A DNA stretch of 64,000 bases, from assembly GCA_002436065.1 (NCBI GenBank), contig DIXP01000035.1, positions 52,747 through 116,746 of the forward strand. The letters run 5' to 3'. Each line of letters starts with the position of its first letter. Positions within the stretch are counted from its first letter, which is position 1. The translations under genes were made by a program, and so were the position numbers. This stretch comes from Chloroflexi bacterium UBA6077. GTDB taxonomy: Bacteria > Chloroflexota > UBA6077. This document shows positions 6,480 to 14,729 of the stretch, one piece after another. The notes below the pieces were generated by a model. That model was not told where the DNA came from. It saw nothing but the letters and a program-made list of their open reading frames with translations, and ran no database searches.

Positions 6480-8360
6480 CTAGGGCAGGTAGCCTGACTG
6501 GCGGGACTCCTTCAGCTTAGTGAAGGCTGGCCTGTCCGTGCCGTTGTTGTTGGCGATGGACCACCAGTACTCCTCCCTGTCGGTGCCCCAGCTTGGGTCG
6601 GGCAGGTTCCACAGAGTCATGACTCCGATCCATGGAGACCAGTTGGAGGCCGCCCATTTGTAGGCACCCACGATGTAGTCCGCCTTCTGCTGCTCGGTGA
6701 CCTTGTGCCAGGCGTATGCAGGGTGGACCTCATCGGAAGTCCAGCCGAACTCGAGCAGCCAGACCTGCTTGTTGGAGTCGCCGTTCTTGACCATGACCGC
6801 CCTGAGGTCCTCGACCCGGCGGAAGCAGAAGAAGCGATGGCCCCCGTAAGAGGGATTGGCGGCGACCGCCTCGGGGCTCATCTCTGGGGGGGCCTTGAAG
6901 CCCGCACCGTGGGCCCCCAGGACATCGAAGTAAGCCTTGGCGCCCGCATCGTACATCTGCTGGAGGAAGAGGTCGTCGGGAGTGGCCTCGTTGTTCCAGG
7001 TGCCAGTGGGGGTTAGCCCCGCGGTGATCACGGTGACTGAGGGATCGGCCCTCTTAGCGCCCTCGTAGCCCGCCTTCAGGAGCTGGACATACTGGGCGGC
7101 ATCGGGCTTCTTATCGCCCCATTCACGGGAGAGGTTTGGCTCGTTCCAGATCTCGACGGCATCGATGTGGCCGTAGGGAGAGCCGGACTTGTAGCGATCC
7201 ACCAGTGCGTAGACGAAGTTGCTGAAGTCCTGTGGGTCATCAGGGGGACCGTTTTGGGCGCTGTCAGAGCGAGCCCAGTTGGGCTGGAAGTCGAGCCTCG
7301 CGATGATCTTGACACCGGCGTCTGTGGAGGCTTTGACGAGACGGTCGGACTCGGTCCAGTGGAACTGATTCTTTACGGGCTCGATCCAACGCCACTGGAA
7401 GAGGGTTTTCTGCCAGTTGAAGCGGGCATCGAGCACCTTCTGGAGGTCCCGCTGGGTGGTGGTGGGGTTACCCCAGAGGAAGATGTTCATGCCGTACTCG
7501 GGACTCTTGGCCTTGTAGGCGTTGGAGCCGGCGGCTGGGATCGGCCGGTCCATGGGCTGCCTGGTTGGCGTGGGGGTTGGGGTCGCCGTGTCGGGAGCGG
7601 GGCTCGTGCTGCTTGGGACCAGCACCACCGGCTGTGGTGGGGCGGTTTCAGGCGAGATGGCGCTGTCTGGCCAGAGACCCGCCTCCTTGGCCAGGTCGCC
7701 GCCGTTGGCCACTGAGACGTCGCCCTTCTTGGCCCAGGGCACATCCTCCTTCCAGTACTGGAAGGTAGCCCTTTGTGCCCTGATGACGAAGGAGTTGCCC
7801 ATGTCGGCAGTGGCGACGGGGAGGCCGTAGTGATCGACAGGGTAGGGATCTGAGAAGTAGACCTTCTTGATCGGCTCGTTCTGGTCGAGGAACGCCTGGT
7901 GGCGCTTGACGATGGCGTCCCAGGAGAGACCGTTATCTGGTGAGGTATCGAAGGGCTTGGGGGTCTGGCGGTAGACGAGGAGCCAGTCGTCTTTGTCTTT
8001 GTCGTGGAGGGCGTCGAAGGTGTTGAGGAAGACGACCTGCTTGGTGTCGGGTCGCCACTGGAAGACCATCTTCTGCATGGCCTGGGTGACGAAGCCGTCG
8101 TAGGAGAAGCGCTTGGTGACTGGGTAGCCGAGGACGGTGGGGCCACCCATCTGCTGGTAAGCATCCCAGAAGGGGACTCCGGCCTCATTGGTGACGGAGT
8201 AGCCCGAGGTGGTTGTGCCGAGGGGTTGGCCGTTGGTCTGGGTGTAGAAGTGGCCGTTCGCTATGTCGTAGTCGAGAGATGCGGTGGCTCCCGCTGGGAG
8301 GGGAACCAGGGCCAGGGAAAGCAGGAAGAGCAGGGTGAGAAGCAGGTGTGGCTTTCGCAA
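6480..8360 (-). CDS. Secreted clan GH-A glycosidase with N-terminal LGFP-like region
   Basis: A 626-residue secreted protein. It has a signal peptide (residues 1-26, ending GATA), an N-terminal region with LGFP-like segments (MGGPTVLGYPVTKRF, about 70-200) and a Pro/Thr linker near 245-275 (TATPTPTPTRQP). The C-terminal TIM-barrel domain (~290-620) is of the GH39/GH5-like clan A. Catalytic candidates are E407 in IWNEPN (acid/base) and E537 in LLEFGW (nucleophile). The substrate is probably a polysaccharide, but the exact family cannot be set. The TTG start has GGAGG 5 bases upstream. It is transcribed from its own promoter, which mirrors that of greA. Confidence 0.8.
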   Translation of the reverse strand: MRKPHLLLTLLFLLSLALVPLPAGATASLDYDIANGHFYTQTNGQPLGTTTSGYSVTNEAGVPFWDAYQQMGGPTVLGYPVTKRFSYDGFVTQAMQKMVFQWRPDTKQVVFLNTFDALHDKDKDDWLLVYRQTPKPFDTSPDNGLSWDAIVKRHQAFLDQNEPIKKVYFSDPYPVDHYGLPVATADMGNSFVIRAQRATFQYWKEDVPWAKKGDVSVANGGDLAKEAGLWPDSAISPETAPPQPVVLVPSSTSPAPDTATPTPTPTRQPMDRPIPAAGSNAYKAKSPEYGMNIFLWGNPTTTQRDLQKVLDARFNWQKTLFQWRWIEPVKNQFHWTESDRLVKASTDAGVKIIARLDFQPNWARSDSAQNGPPDDPQDFSNFVYALVDRYKSGSPYGHIDAVEIWNEPNLSREWGDKKPDAAQYVQLLKAGYEGAKRADPSVTVITAGLTPTGTWNNEATPDDLFLQQMYDAGAKAYFDVLGAHGAGFKAPPEMSPEAVAANPSYGGHRFFCFRRVEDLRAVMVKNGDSNKQVWLLEFGWTSDEVHPAYAWHKVTEQQKADYIVGAYKWAASNWSPWIGVMTLWNLPDPSWGTDREEYWWSIANNNGTDRPAFTKLKESRQSGYLP

Positions 8361-8487
8361 GGTTTCCTCCAGTCTGGAATAGGTGGGGAATTGTGGACTC
8401 CTGCCGGCTCCATGCTGCAGGCGGAGTTGATGGCGCGAGGGACGCGCCGCACTCCGGCTTGACTGGGAAGAGCCTAGAGGAGGACGC

Positions 8488-8574
8488 TTGCATTATAGGG
8501 GGTGTACAGCGCTTCTACAAGCGATTTGCGGCTGTCGCCTCTTTACAAAACGTGGTGGGTTTCCTATAATGCAA
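8488..8574. promoter_or_regulatory. Mirror-image divergent promoters (glycosidase / greA)
   Basis: Rightward promoter: TTTACA (8542-8547), 17-bp spacer, TATAAT (8565-8570). Leftward promoter: TTGTAG (minus strand, 8515-8520), 17-bp spacer, TATAAT (8492-8497). Both -10 boxes sit in the same 12-mer, TTGCATTATAGG at 8488-8499 and its exact inverse complement at 8563-8574. The -35 boxes lie inside, 21 bp apart. The rest of the 326-bp gene-free interval 8361-8686 holds only the greA leader. Confidence 0.75.
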
Positions 8575-8585
8575 CTACCCGCAAC

Positions 8586-8616
8586 AGACTGAGGGACCGG
8601 GCCGGTCTCTCAGTCT
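8586..8616 (+). promoter_or_regulatory. Hairpin in the greA leader
   Basis: A 13-bp stem (8586-8598 with 8604-8616, one G-U pair, 5-nt loop) starting about 10 nt after the predicted transcription start and followed by TTAC. It could be a partial terminator/attenuator or an mRNA-stabilising hairpin ahead of greA. The T-run is short, so strong termination is unlikely. Confidence 0.5.
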
Positions 8617-8686
8617 TTACTAATTCCGAGGGTTTCGGGCTCGCCTTCTTGCCGGACACCCGTTGACCCAAGCAGGAGATAGTGCT

Positions 8687-9154
8687 GTGGAGAAGACTGT
8701 TTACCTCACGCGCGAGGGTTTGTCGAAGCTAGAGGAAGAGCTGCGCCATCTGCGTACGGTTCGAAGGCATGAGGTCGCCGAGCGGATTCGTAAGGCCAAG
8801 GAGTTCACCAACACGGTGGACAACGCCGAGTATGACGATGCCAAGAACGAGCAATCCTTTGTAGAGGGAAGGATTCAGTCCATAGAGCGCATGCTGGCGA
8901 ACGCTGTCGTGATCGACGAGCAGACTGCTCGCACGGACTACGTCCGTTTAGGCTCCCGAGTCACGGTCGTGGACTCCGATGGGGTCGAGGAAGTGTATAC
9001 CATCGTGGGTTCCGCCGAGGCCGACCCGAAGACCGGCAGGATCTCTAATGAGTCCCCGATTGGGCGAGCGTTGTTGGGACATCGTGCGGGTGAGTCGGTG
9101 GCGATCTTGGCCCCCGGTGGCAGCTTCGACTTGACAGTGAAGGGCGTCGCATAG
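8687..9154 (+). CDS. greA: Transcription elongation factor GreA
   Basis: A 155-residue Gre factor that rescues backtracked RNA polymerase by stimulating transcript cleavage. The N-terminal coiled coil (YLTREGLSKLEEELRHL through ERM) carries the tip acidic pair in the NAEYDDAKNEQ segment, and the C-terminal FKBP-like domain ends ESPIGRALLGHRAGE. I chose GTG 8687, which has AGGAGAT 8 bases upstream and the family N-terminus; the frame is open to a TTG at 8663. First gene of a greA-lysS-GH57 run, with a weak hairpin separating it from lysS. Confidence 0.95.
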   Translation: MEKTVYLTREGLSKLEEELRHLRTVRRHEVAERIRKAKEFTNTVDNAEYDDAKNEQSFVEGRIQSIERMLANAVVIDEQTARTDYVRLGSRVTVVDSDGVEEVYTIVGSAEADPKTGRISNESPIGRALLGHRAGESVAILAPGGSFDLTVKGVA

Positions 9155-9161
9155 CCTAACG

Positions 9162-9183
9162 GCCGGAATGCAGTCCGGCTTTT
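9162..9183 (+). terminator. Weak intrinsic terminator after greA
   Basis: A short GC hairpin (GCCGGA 9162-9167 with TCCGGC 9174-9179, 6-nt loop) followed by TTTT (9180-9183). It could reduce read-through from greA into lysS. No clear separate lysS promoter is seen in 9184-9271. Confidence 0.45.
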
Positions 9184-9271
9184 CCCCGGGGTTTGTGGGA
9201 GAATACTACTTGCACGGTCTGAGGAAGGATGGCTTGCCCATCCTTTCTTCGCGAGGAGTGCGGATCGGAAG

Positions 9272-10744
9272 GTGCCCAGGTTGGACTTACAGGCAGATCC
9301 TATCTTTGAGCAGCGAGTTGCCAAGCTGCAGCGGCTGCGCGAGCAGGGGATAGAGCCATATCCCTACAGGTTCGAGCGGAGCCACTTGGCCTCGGAGGTT
9401 CAATCGAATTTCGACGTCTTGGAGGGCCAGGAGGTAAGGGTCGCCGGCCGGTTGCTGACCATGCGCGTCATGGGGAAGGCGAGCTTTGCCCATCTGCTTG
9501 ACCAATCCGGACGGATCCAGATATACGTGAAGCGAGACCTAGTGGGAGAGGATCAGTACGAGCTGTTCAAGTCGCTCGATGGTGGCGATTTCCTTGGTGT
9601 GGTTGGCAAGCCCTTCCGGACCAGGACTGGGGAGGTCACCATTGAGGCGGGGCAGCTGACGCTGCTGGCGAAGGCGCTGCGGGGACTGCCGGAGAAGTGG
9701 CACGGACTGACGGACGTAGAGAAGCGCTATCGCCAGCGATACCTGGACCTCATCTCCAATGAAGATGCGCGGAGAGTGTTCCAGGCGCGCAGCCGTATCA
9801 TCGACGCCATTCGGCGCTACCTGGTGGACCGCGGGTTCCTGGAGGTAGAGACGCCGGTGCTGCAGCCGATCCATGGCGGGGCCGCGGCTCGGCCTTTTGT
9901 CACCCACCACAACGCGCTGGACCGGGACCTGTACCTCCGGATCGCGTTGGAGCTGTATCTGAAACGGTGCGTGATCGGTGGCTTCGAGAAGGTGTTCGAG
10001 ATCGGCCGCATCTTCCGGAACGAGGGGGTGTCCTTCAAGCACAACCCCGAGTTCACGATGTTGGAGCTGTACCAGGCATATGCCGACTACAACGACATCA
10101 TGACACTGGTGGAGGACATGGTGTCGACCGTGGCCGAGCAGGTGCTTGGGACCATGGAGTTCGAGTTTGCCGGCCACACGATCAATGTTCGACCACCGTG
10201 GCCGCGAGTGAAGATGAGAGACGCCATTCGCATCGAGAGCGGCATCGACTACGCCGACTATCCGACGGCTCAGGGTCTTTACGAGGCGATGAGGGCCAAG
10301 GGGGTCCACGCCGATCCTGGGGCAACGCGTGCTAAGCTGATCGATGAGCTGCTCAGTGCCTTTGTGGAACCGAAACTGATCCAACCCAGCTTCCTGATCG
10401 ACTATCCTGTGGAGATGTCTCCCCTGGCGAAGCGTCGGCGGGAGGATCCATCCGAGGTGGAGCGGTTCGAGGGTTACATCGGCAGCATGGAGATCGCCAA
10501 TGCCTTCAGCGAGTTGAACGACCCCTTGGACCAGAGAGGGCGCTTCGTGCAACAGATGGCTGAGAGGGCCGCTGGAGATGACGAGGCTCAGCCTATGGAC
10601 GAGGACTTCCTGACGGCGCTGGAGCACGGCATGCCCCCAACCGGCGGGCTTGGTGTGGGGATCGACAGGCTGGTGATGCTGTTCACGGACAACAGGTCGA
10701 TTAGAGAAGTGATACTGTTTCCGCAGATGAGGACCAAGGATTAG
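9272..10744 (+). CDS. lysS: Lysyl-tRNA synthetase (class II)
   Basis: A 490-residue class II LysRS. It has an N-terminal OB-fold anticodon domain (VRVAGRLLTMRVMGKASFAHL), motif 2 (FEIGRIFRNEGVSFKHNPEF) and motif 3 (GLGVGIDRLVML). It charges tRNA-Lys in the cytoplasm. The GTG at 9272 has GGAAG immediately upstream and GAGGAG further out; a TTG at 9281 is an alternative. It ends 8 bp before the GH57 gene, so the two are probably co-transcribed, with no obvious metabolic link. Confidence 0.96.
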   Translation: MPRLDLQADPIFEQRVAKLQRLREQGIEPYPYRFERSHLASEVQSNFDVLEGQEVRVAGRLLTMRVMGKASFAHLLDQSGRIQIYVKRDLVGEDQYELFKSLDGGDFLGVVGKPFRTRTGEVTIEAGQLTLLAKALRGLPEKWHGLTDVEKRYRQRYLDLISNEDARRVFQARSRIIDAIRRYLVDRGFLEVETPVLQPIHGGAAARPFVTHHNALDRDLYLRIALELYLKRCVIGGFEKVFEIGRIFRNEGVSFKHNPEFTMLELYQAYADYNDIMTLVEDMVSTVAEQVLGTMEFEFAGHTINVRPPWPRVKMRDAIRIESGIDYADYPTAQGLYEAMRAKGVHADPGATRAKLIDELLSAFVEPKLIQPSFLIDYPVEMSPLAKRRREDPSEVERFEGYIGSMEIANAFSELNDPLDQRGRFVQQMAERAAGDDEAQPMDEDFLTALEHGMPPTGGLGVGIDRLVMLFTDNRSIREVILFPQMRTKD

Positions 10745-10752
10745 CGCATCCC

Positions 10753-12981
10753 ATGCGACACCCACTGCACGTCGCCTTCGTCTGGCACATGCACCAACCC
10801 TACTACCTGGACGAGGGTAGCGGCGAGTACCTGCTTCCCTGGGTGCGTCTCCACGCGACCAAGGACTATCTGCACATGGTGGAGGTGCTGGAGGACTACC
10901 CGAGGGTGCACGCCACCTTCAACATGGTGCCCTCCCTGGTGGAGCAGTTACAGGGTTACGTGCGCGGTGACATCCTCGACCGCGCGTGGAAGGTGAGCCT
11001 GCAGGAACGGCTCTCCCCCGAGGACAAGCGGTTCGTCGATTCGCTGTTCTTCAGTGCGAACCGCGACAACTCCATCCGATCCTACCCCAGATACTGGCAG
11101 CTGCTCCGGGTTCGAGAGGAGGCAAGGGGCGACCTGGATCTGCTAGGGGACAGCTACTGGCGCGACCTGATGGCCTGGTTCAACCTCGCCTGGATAGATC
11201 CCACCTGGTTGCGGCGGGACCCGGCGCTGCGCGCCCTGGTGGCCAAAGGCTCCCACTTCTCCCAGCAGGATGTGGCTACAATCCTTGAGAAGCAGCAGGA
11301 GTTGATGGCGGTCACGCTCACGACCTACCGGCGACTTCAGAATCGAGGGCAGGTGGAGTTGAGCGCGTCTCCTTACTACCACCCGATCCTGCCTCTGTTG
11401 ATCGACTCTAACTGCGCCACCGAGCCCAGCCCCTGGCTTCAGTTGCCCACCGTTCGGACCCACTGGAAGCAGGATGCACTGGCGCATCTCAGGGAGGCCG
11501 TGTCCTACCACGAGGGCGTCTTCGGTAGACCCCCCGCTGGACTGTGGCCGTCGGAGGGATCGGTTAGCCAGGAGACGCTGGACCTGCTTGCCGAGGTGCC
11601 GGAGATCCGGTGGGTAGCCACCGACGAGGCGATCCTGGCAAAGTCGTTGGGGCTTAGCTTCGAGCGCAACGGCTGGGGTTACCTTGTTGACCCCAGGCCG
11701 CTCTACCAACCCTACTATGCTCGGCGCGGCGATTCCCAGGTAGCCATGGTCTTCCGGGACCACTACCTGTCCGATCGTGTCGGCTTCCAGTACCAGGGGA
11801 TGTCCGGACAGGCTGCGGCCGAGGACTTGATGTTCCGATTTGTGGCGATCCACGAGATGATCAAGGACGACCCTCAGCCCTACCTCCTGTCCGTGATCCT
11901 GGATGGCGAGAACTGTTGGGAGCACTACGAGCGCAACGGGGAGACCTTCCTGCGGGCCCTCTACGAGATGCTGAGCAGCAGTGATCGGGTGCGCACGGTG
12001 ACGGTGTCGGAGTACCTGAACGAGTTCCCGCCCCGGCAGCAGATCCCGAGGGTGGCCACCGGGTCGTGGATAAATGGCAATCTAGAGACGTGGATAGGCG
12101 AGGACACCCAGAACAGGGCCTGGGAGTACCTGGCCAGGACCAGGGAGAGCTATGCCGAGGCGGCTGAGGGGGGCAAGGTGCCGTTGGAGAGGCTGGAGGA
12201 GGCATGGCGCGCCATGATGGCTGCCGAGGGCAGCGACTGGTTCTGGTGGTACTACAGCCACAACGTCTCCGACCAGGACGAGCTGTTTGACCGGCTGTTC
12301 CGGCACAACCTGGCCGGGGTGTATCGTGCCCTCGGGGAGTCCGTGCCGGACTGGGTAGGTGTGCCGATCATCAGCCAGCTGCCCAAGCTGACCAGTCGGG
12401 TACCCACGGGGTACATTCGCCCTCCTCTGGATGGGGATCTGTCCCCGGCTCCCTGGTCGTCAGCCGGCTATCTCGATCCCAAGGGCTCCACTGGGACCAT
12501 GCAGCAGGGCAGCGCCCTATTGAGAAGGCTATACTTCGGGCACGACGAGCGCGACCTCTTCCTTCGTCTGGAGAGCCACGCGAGCCTGAAGGGCCATGTG
12601 GTGGACCTGTACCTGAGCAGGCTGGAAGGGACCGACGATCAGTGTTCCGAAACCGGAGCGCGACGCGGTGTGATCGTGCAGGCGAAGAGCGGGATTGCCT
12701 GTAGAGAGATCACGTTGCGGCCCGAGACCCTCTCAGCCGAGATGAGCCGGTGGGAGGAACAGGTTGGTTGGGTGAGGGCCGACGGTGGCGTGAGGTTGGC
12801 GGTAGGTGAGACGGCGCTGGATCTGGCCGTGCAGCTAGACGCGCTGGAAATGGGGCTTGGGTCGGTGGCTGGCCTTTCCCTGGTGCTGTTCAAGGATGGC
12901 CTTGTAGTGCAACGGCTTCCAGAAGAGGGTGAAGCGGTAATCGAGTTTTCAGTGATGGGTGACGAGTGCGATCGGCCCTAG
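10753..12981 (+). CDS. Glycoside hydrolase family 57 enzyme (alpha-glucan active)
   Basis: A 742-residue GH57 protein. Conserved regions are visible in order: WHMHQPYY (metal/substrate His, residues ~11-18), VELSASPYYHPILPLL, GLWPSEGSVS with E268 as the predicted nucleophile, and WVATDE with D291 as the acid/base. The C-terminal ~200 residues (from about 540) look like a beta-rich domain of the sort found in amylopullulanase-like members. Family members act on starch or glycogen as amylases, branching enzymes or 4-alpha-glucanotransferases. No signal peptide is present, so a cytoplasmic glycogen role is likely. It starts 8 bp after lysS. Confidence 0.88.
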   Translation: MRHPLHVAFVWHMHQPYYLDEGSGEYLLPWVRLHATKDYLHMVEVLEDYPRVHATFNMVPSLVEQLQGYVRGDILDRAWKVSLQERLSPEDKRFVDSLFFSANRDNSIRSYPRYWQLLRVREEARGDLDLLGDSYWRDLMAWFNLAWIDPTWLRRDPALRALVAKGSHFSQQDVATILEKQQELMAVTLTTYRRLQNRGQVELSASPYYHPILPLLIDSNCATEPSPWLQLPTVRTHWKQDALAHLREAVSYHEGVFGRPPAGLWPSEGSVSQETLDLLAEVPEIRWVATDEAILAKSLGLSFERNGWGYLVDPRPLYQPYYARRGDSQVAMVFRDHYLSDRVGFQYQGMSGQAAAEDLMFRFVAIHEMIKDDPQPYLLSVILDGENCWEHYERNGETFLRALYEMLSSSDRVRTVTVSEYLNEFPPRQQIPRVATGSWINGNLETWIGEDTQNRAWEYLARTRESYAEAAEGGKVPLERLEEAWRAMMAAEGSDWFWWYYSHNVSDQDELFDRLFRHNLAGVYRALGESVPDWVGVPIISQLPKLTSRVPTGYIRPPLDGDLSPAPWSSAGYLDPKGSTGTMQQGSALLRRLYFGHDERDLFLRLESHASLKGHVVDLYLSRLEGTDDQCSETGARRGVIVQAKSGIACREITLRPETLSAEMSRWEEQVGWVRADGGVRLAVGETALDLAVQLDALEMGLGSVAGLSLVLFKDGLVVQRLPEEGEAVIEFSVMGDECDRP

Positions 12982-13003
12982 TCATCACTTGTTACCCATC
13001 ACT
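12951..13003 (+). repeat. Inverted repeat at the end of the GH57 gene
   Basis: A perfect 10-bp inverted repeat, AGTGATGGGT (12951-12960) and ACCCATCACT (12994-13003), overlaps the stop codon. The right arm is followed by a second partial copy (CATCACTCG). No T-run follows. It could be a weak terminator or a dispersed repeat remnant. Confidence 0.45.
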
Positions 13004-13030
13004 CATCACTCGCAGTGTTGAGGTGGAATC

Positions 13031-14308
13031 ATGCTTAGTCTTCAATTCATAAGGGATCATGCCGACGTAGTGAGGGAATCGCTGAGGAAGCGTGGAGAGG
13101 CGGCTCCAGTGGAGGAGATCCTTGAGCTGGATGTCCGCCGCCGGCAGCTACTTCAGAAGTTGGAGGCGATGCGAGCCGAGCAGAACCGGGCATCCGGAGA
13201 GATCGCCAAGGCCAAGGACAAGTCGACGGTGGCGGACAGGATCACCGAGATGAGGCAGCTGTCTCAGCGAATCAAGGACATGGGGCCGACGATCAAGGAT
13301 ATCGAGGAGCGGCTGGGGCAACTGCTTCTTTTGGTGCCCAACGTGCCCGATGAGTCCGTACCGGTAGGCATGGACGAGTCGGCCAACGTGGAGGTGCGGA
13401 GTTGGGGCGAACCGCGGCAGTTCGACTTCCAGCCTCTGCCCCACTGGGATCTGGGCGAGGGTCTGGGCATCATGGATTTCGAGCGTGCCGCAAAGATATC
13501 GGGGGCCCGATTCGCGGTGCTGAAGGGGCTGGGCGCCCGGCTGGAGAGGGCGCTGACATCCTTCATGCTCGACCTGCACACGGGGGAGCATGGCTATACG
13601 GAGATAATGCCTCCCTATTTGGTCCGTCGCGAATGCATGGTGGGCACGGGTCAGCTGCCCAAGTTTGAGGAGGACGCCTACCGGACGGATCCGGACGACC
13701 TCTTCCTGGTGCCCACGGCTGAAGTGCCGGTAACCAATCTCTACAGGGACGAGATTCTGGATGCCAGCCAGCTTCCCATCTACCACGTGGCCTATACGGC
13801 CTGTTTCCGGAGGGAGGCAGGGTCCGCCGGCAGAGACACGCGAGGGCTGATCCGCGTCCACCAGTTCGACAAGGTAGAGCTAGTGAAGTTCGTGGAGCCC
13901 AGTAGCTCCTACGACGAGCTGGAGAAGCTGTTGGCGAACGCCGAGACTGTGTTGAAGCGTTTGGAGTTACCCTACAGGGTGAGCCTGATGTGCACCGGCG
14001 ACCTGGGCTTCACCGCAGCCAAGAAGTACGATCCCGAGGTGTGGATGCCTGGGCAGGGGAGGTACGTGGAAATCTCATCCTGCAGCAACTTTGCCGACTT
14101 CCAGGCCAGGAGGGCCAACATCCGGTACAGACCCGAGGCCGGCGCCAAAACGGAGTTCGTTCACACCCTGAACGGCTCGGGTCTGGCTGTCGGCCGAACC
14201 GTGGCGGCGGTGCTGGAGAACTACCAAATGAGCGACGGCTCAATCGTGATCCCCGACGCGCTTCGGCCATACATGGGTGGGTTGGGGAGGATTGCGGTCG
14301 AAGGATAG
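13031..14308 (+). CDS. serS: Seryl-tRNA synthetase
   Basis: A 425-residue class II SerRS. It has an N-terminal helical hairpin (residues ~1-105) that grips the long variable arm of tRNA-Ser, motif 2 (CFRREAGSAGRDTRG) and motif 3 (NGSGLAVGRTVAAVLENYQ). The ATG at 13031 has GAGGTGG upstream. All four serine tRNA genes expected for a bacterium are about 9.5 kb upstream on the other strand. It is followed by the SRP RNA gene with its own promoter. Confidence 0.97.
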   Translation: MLSLQFIRDHADVVRESLRKRGEAAPVEEILELDVRRRQLLQKLEAMRAEQNRASGEIAKAKDKSTVADRITEMRQLSQRIKDMGPTIKDIEERLGQLLLLVPNVPDESVPVGMDESANVEVRSWGEPRQFDFQPLPHWDLGEGLGIMDFERAAKISGARFAVLKGLGARLERALTSFMLDLHTGEHGYTEIMPPYLVRRECMVGTGQLPKFEEDAYRTDPDDLFLVPTAEVPVTNLYRDEILDASQLPIYHVAYTACFRREAGSAGRDTRGLIRVHQFDKVELVKFVEPSSSYDELEKLLANAETVLKRLELPYRVSLMCTGDLGFTAAKKYDPEVWMPGQGRYVEISSCSNFADFQARRANIRYRPEAGAKTEFVHTLNGSGLAVGRTVAAVLENYQMSDGSIVIPDALRPYMGGLGRIAVEG

Positions 14309-14332
14309 GCCAGAGCCACGTTGTAGTTGGCC

Positions 14333-14362
14333 TTGACACTATGGGTAACCATAGCGTAAAAT
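14333..14362 (+). promoter_or_regulatory. SRP RNA promoter with palindrome in the spacer
   Basis: Consensus -35 TTGACA (14333-14338), 18-bp spacer, -10 TAAAAT (14357-14362), with the start expected near 14370, exactly where the SRP RNA closing stem begins. The spacer holds a dyad, CTATGG-GTAA-CCATAG (14339-14354), that fills the space between the two boxes, a position suited to a repressor operator. Confidence 0.75.
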
Positions 14363-14369
14363 TGTATAC

Positions 14370-14638
14370 GGTCGTGCTAGACGGGGAGCTAGCGGTGCCC
14401 TGTACCCGCAACCCGCTATAGCGGGGTTGAATTCCCACTCGAGGCTTAGTACCTTTCGATCAGGGCCCGGCCCAGTGGTGTTGATGGCTTGGTCCTACGC
14501 GGCGGAGACTCGGGAATCCCGTCAGGTCCGGGAGGAAGCAGCGGTAACTGGCAATCTCCGGGTGCCGTAGGGCAACCTGGCCGGAGCAGGCTAGTTGGGC
14601 ACCTTCGGGGGGGCTGGGTCGACAGTGGGTGCACGACC
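14370..14638 (+). ncRNA. ffs: Large signal recognition particle RNA (Alu-domain type)
   Basis: RNA scaffold of SRP, about 269 nt. The domain IV signature GTCAGGTCCGGGAGGAAGCA starts at 14521. The 5' part carries the Alu-domain block GGTGCCCTGTACCCGCAA (from ~14392) known from the Bacillus large SRP RNA. The ends close on each other: GGTCGTGC at 14370-14377 pairs with GCACGACC at 14631-14638. An internal stem CCTACG (14494) with CGTAGG (14566) closes the S-domain. The large form is found in Firmicutes and some other phyla, whereas proteobacteria carry the ~110-nt form. Confidence 0.93.
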
Positions 14639-14657
14639 GTTCTCATGAATGAGAGGG

Positions 14658-14697
14658 AATCGGGCGGTGATGCAGGTCATCACCGCCCGATTTCGTT
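14658..14697 (+). terminator. Rho-independent terminator of the SRP RNA
   Basis: A 15-bp perfect stem (14658-14672 with 14678-14692), 5-nt loop, followed by TCGTTT. It lies 20 nt after the SRP RNA 3' end and just before rsmA. Confidence 0.85.
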
Positions 14698-14729
14698 TAG
14701 TACAGCGCCGACGGGAGGATTCGAGAAGA

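Noticed and set aside
9539..10765. 408-codon open frame antisense to lysS
   Set aside because: Low-complexity, His/Gln/Leu-rich translation typical of a GC-rich shadow frame; lysS on the other strand is certain.
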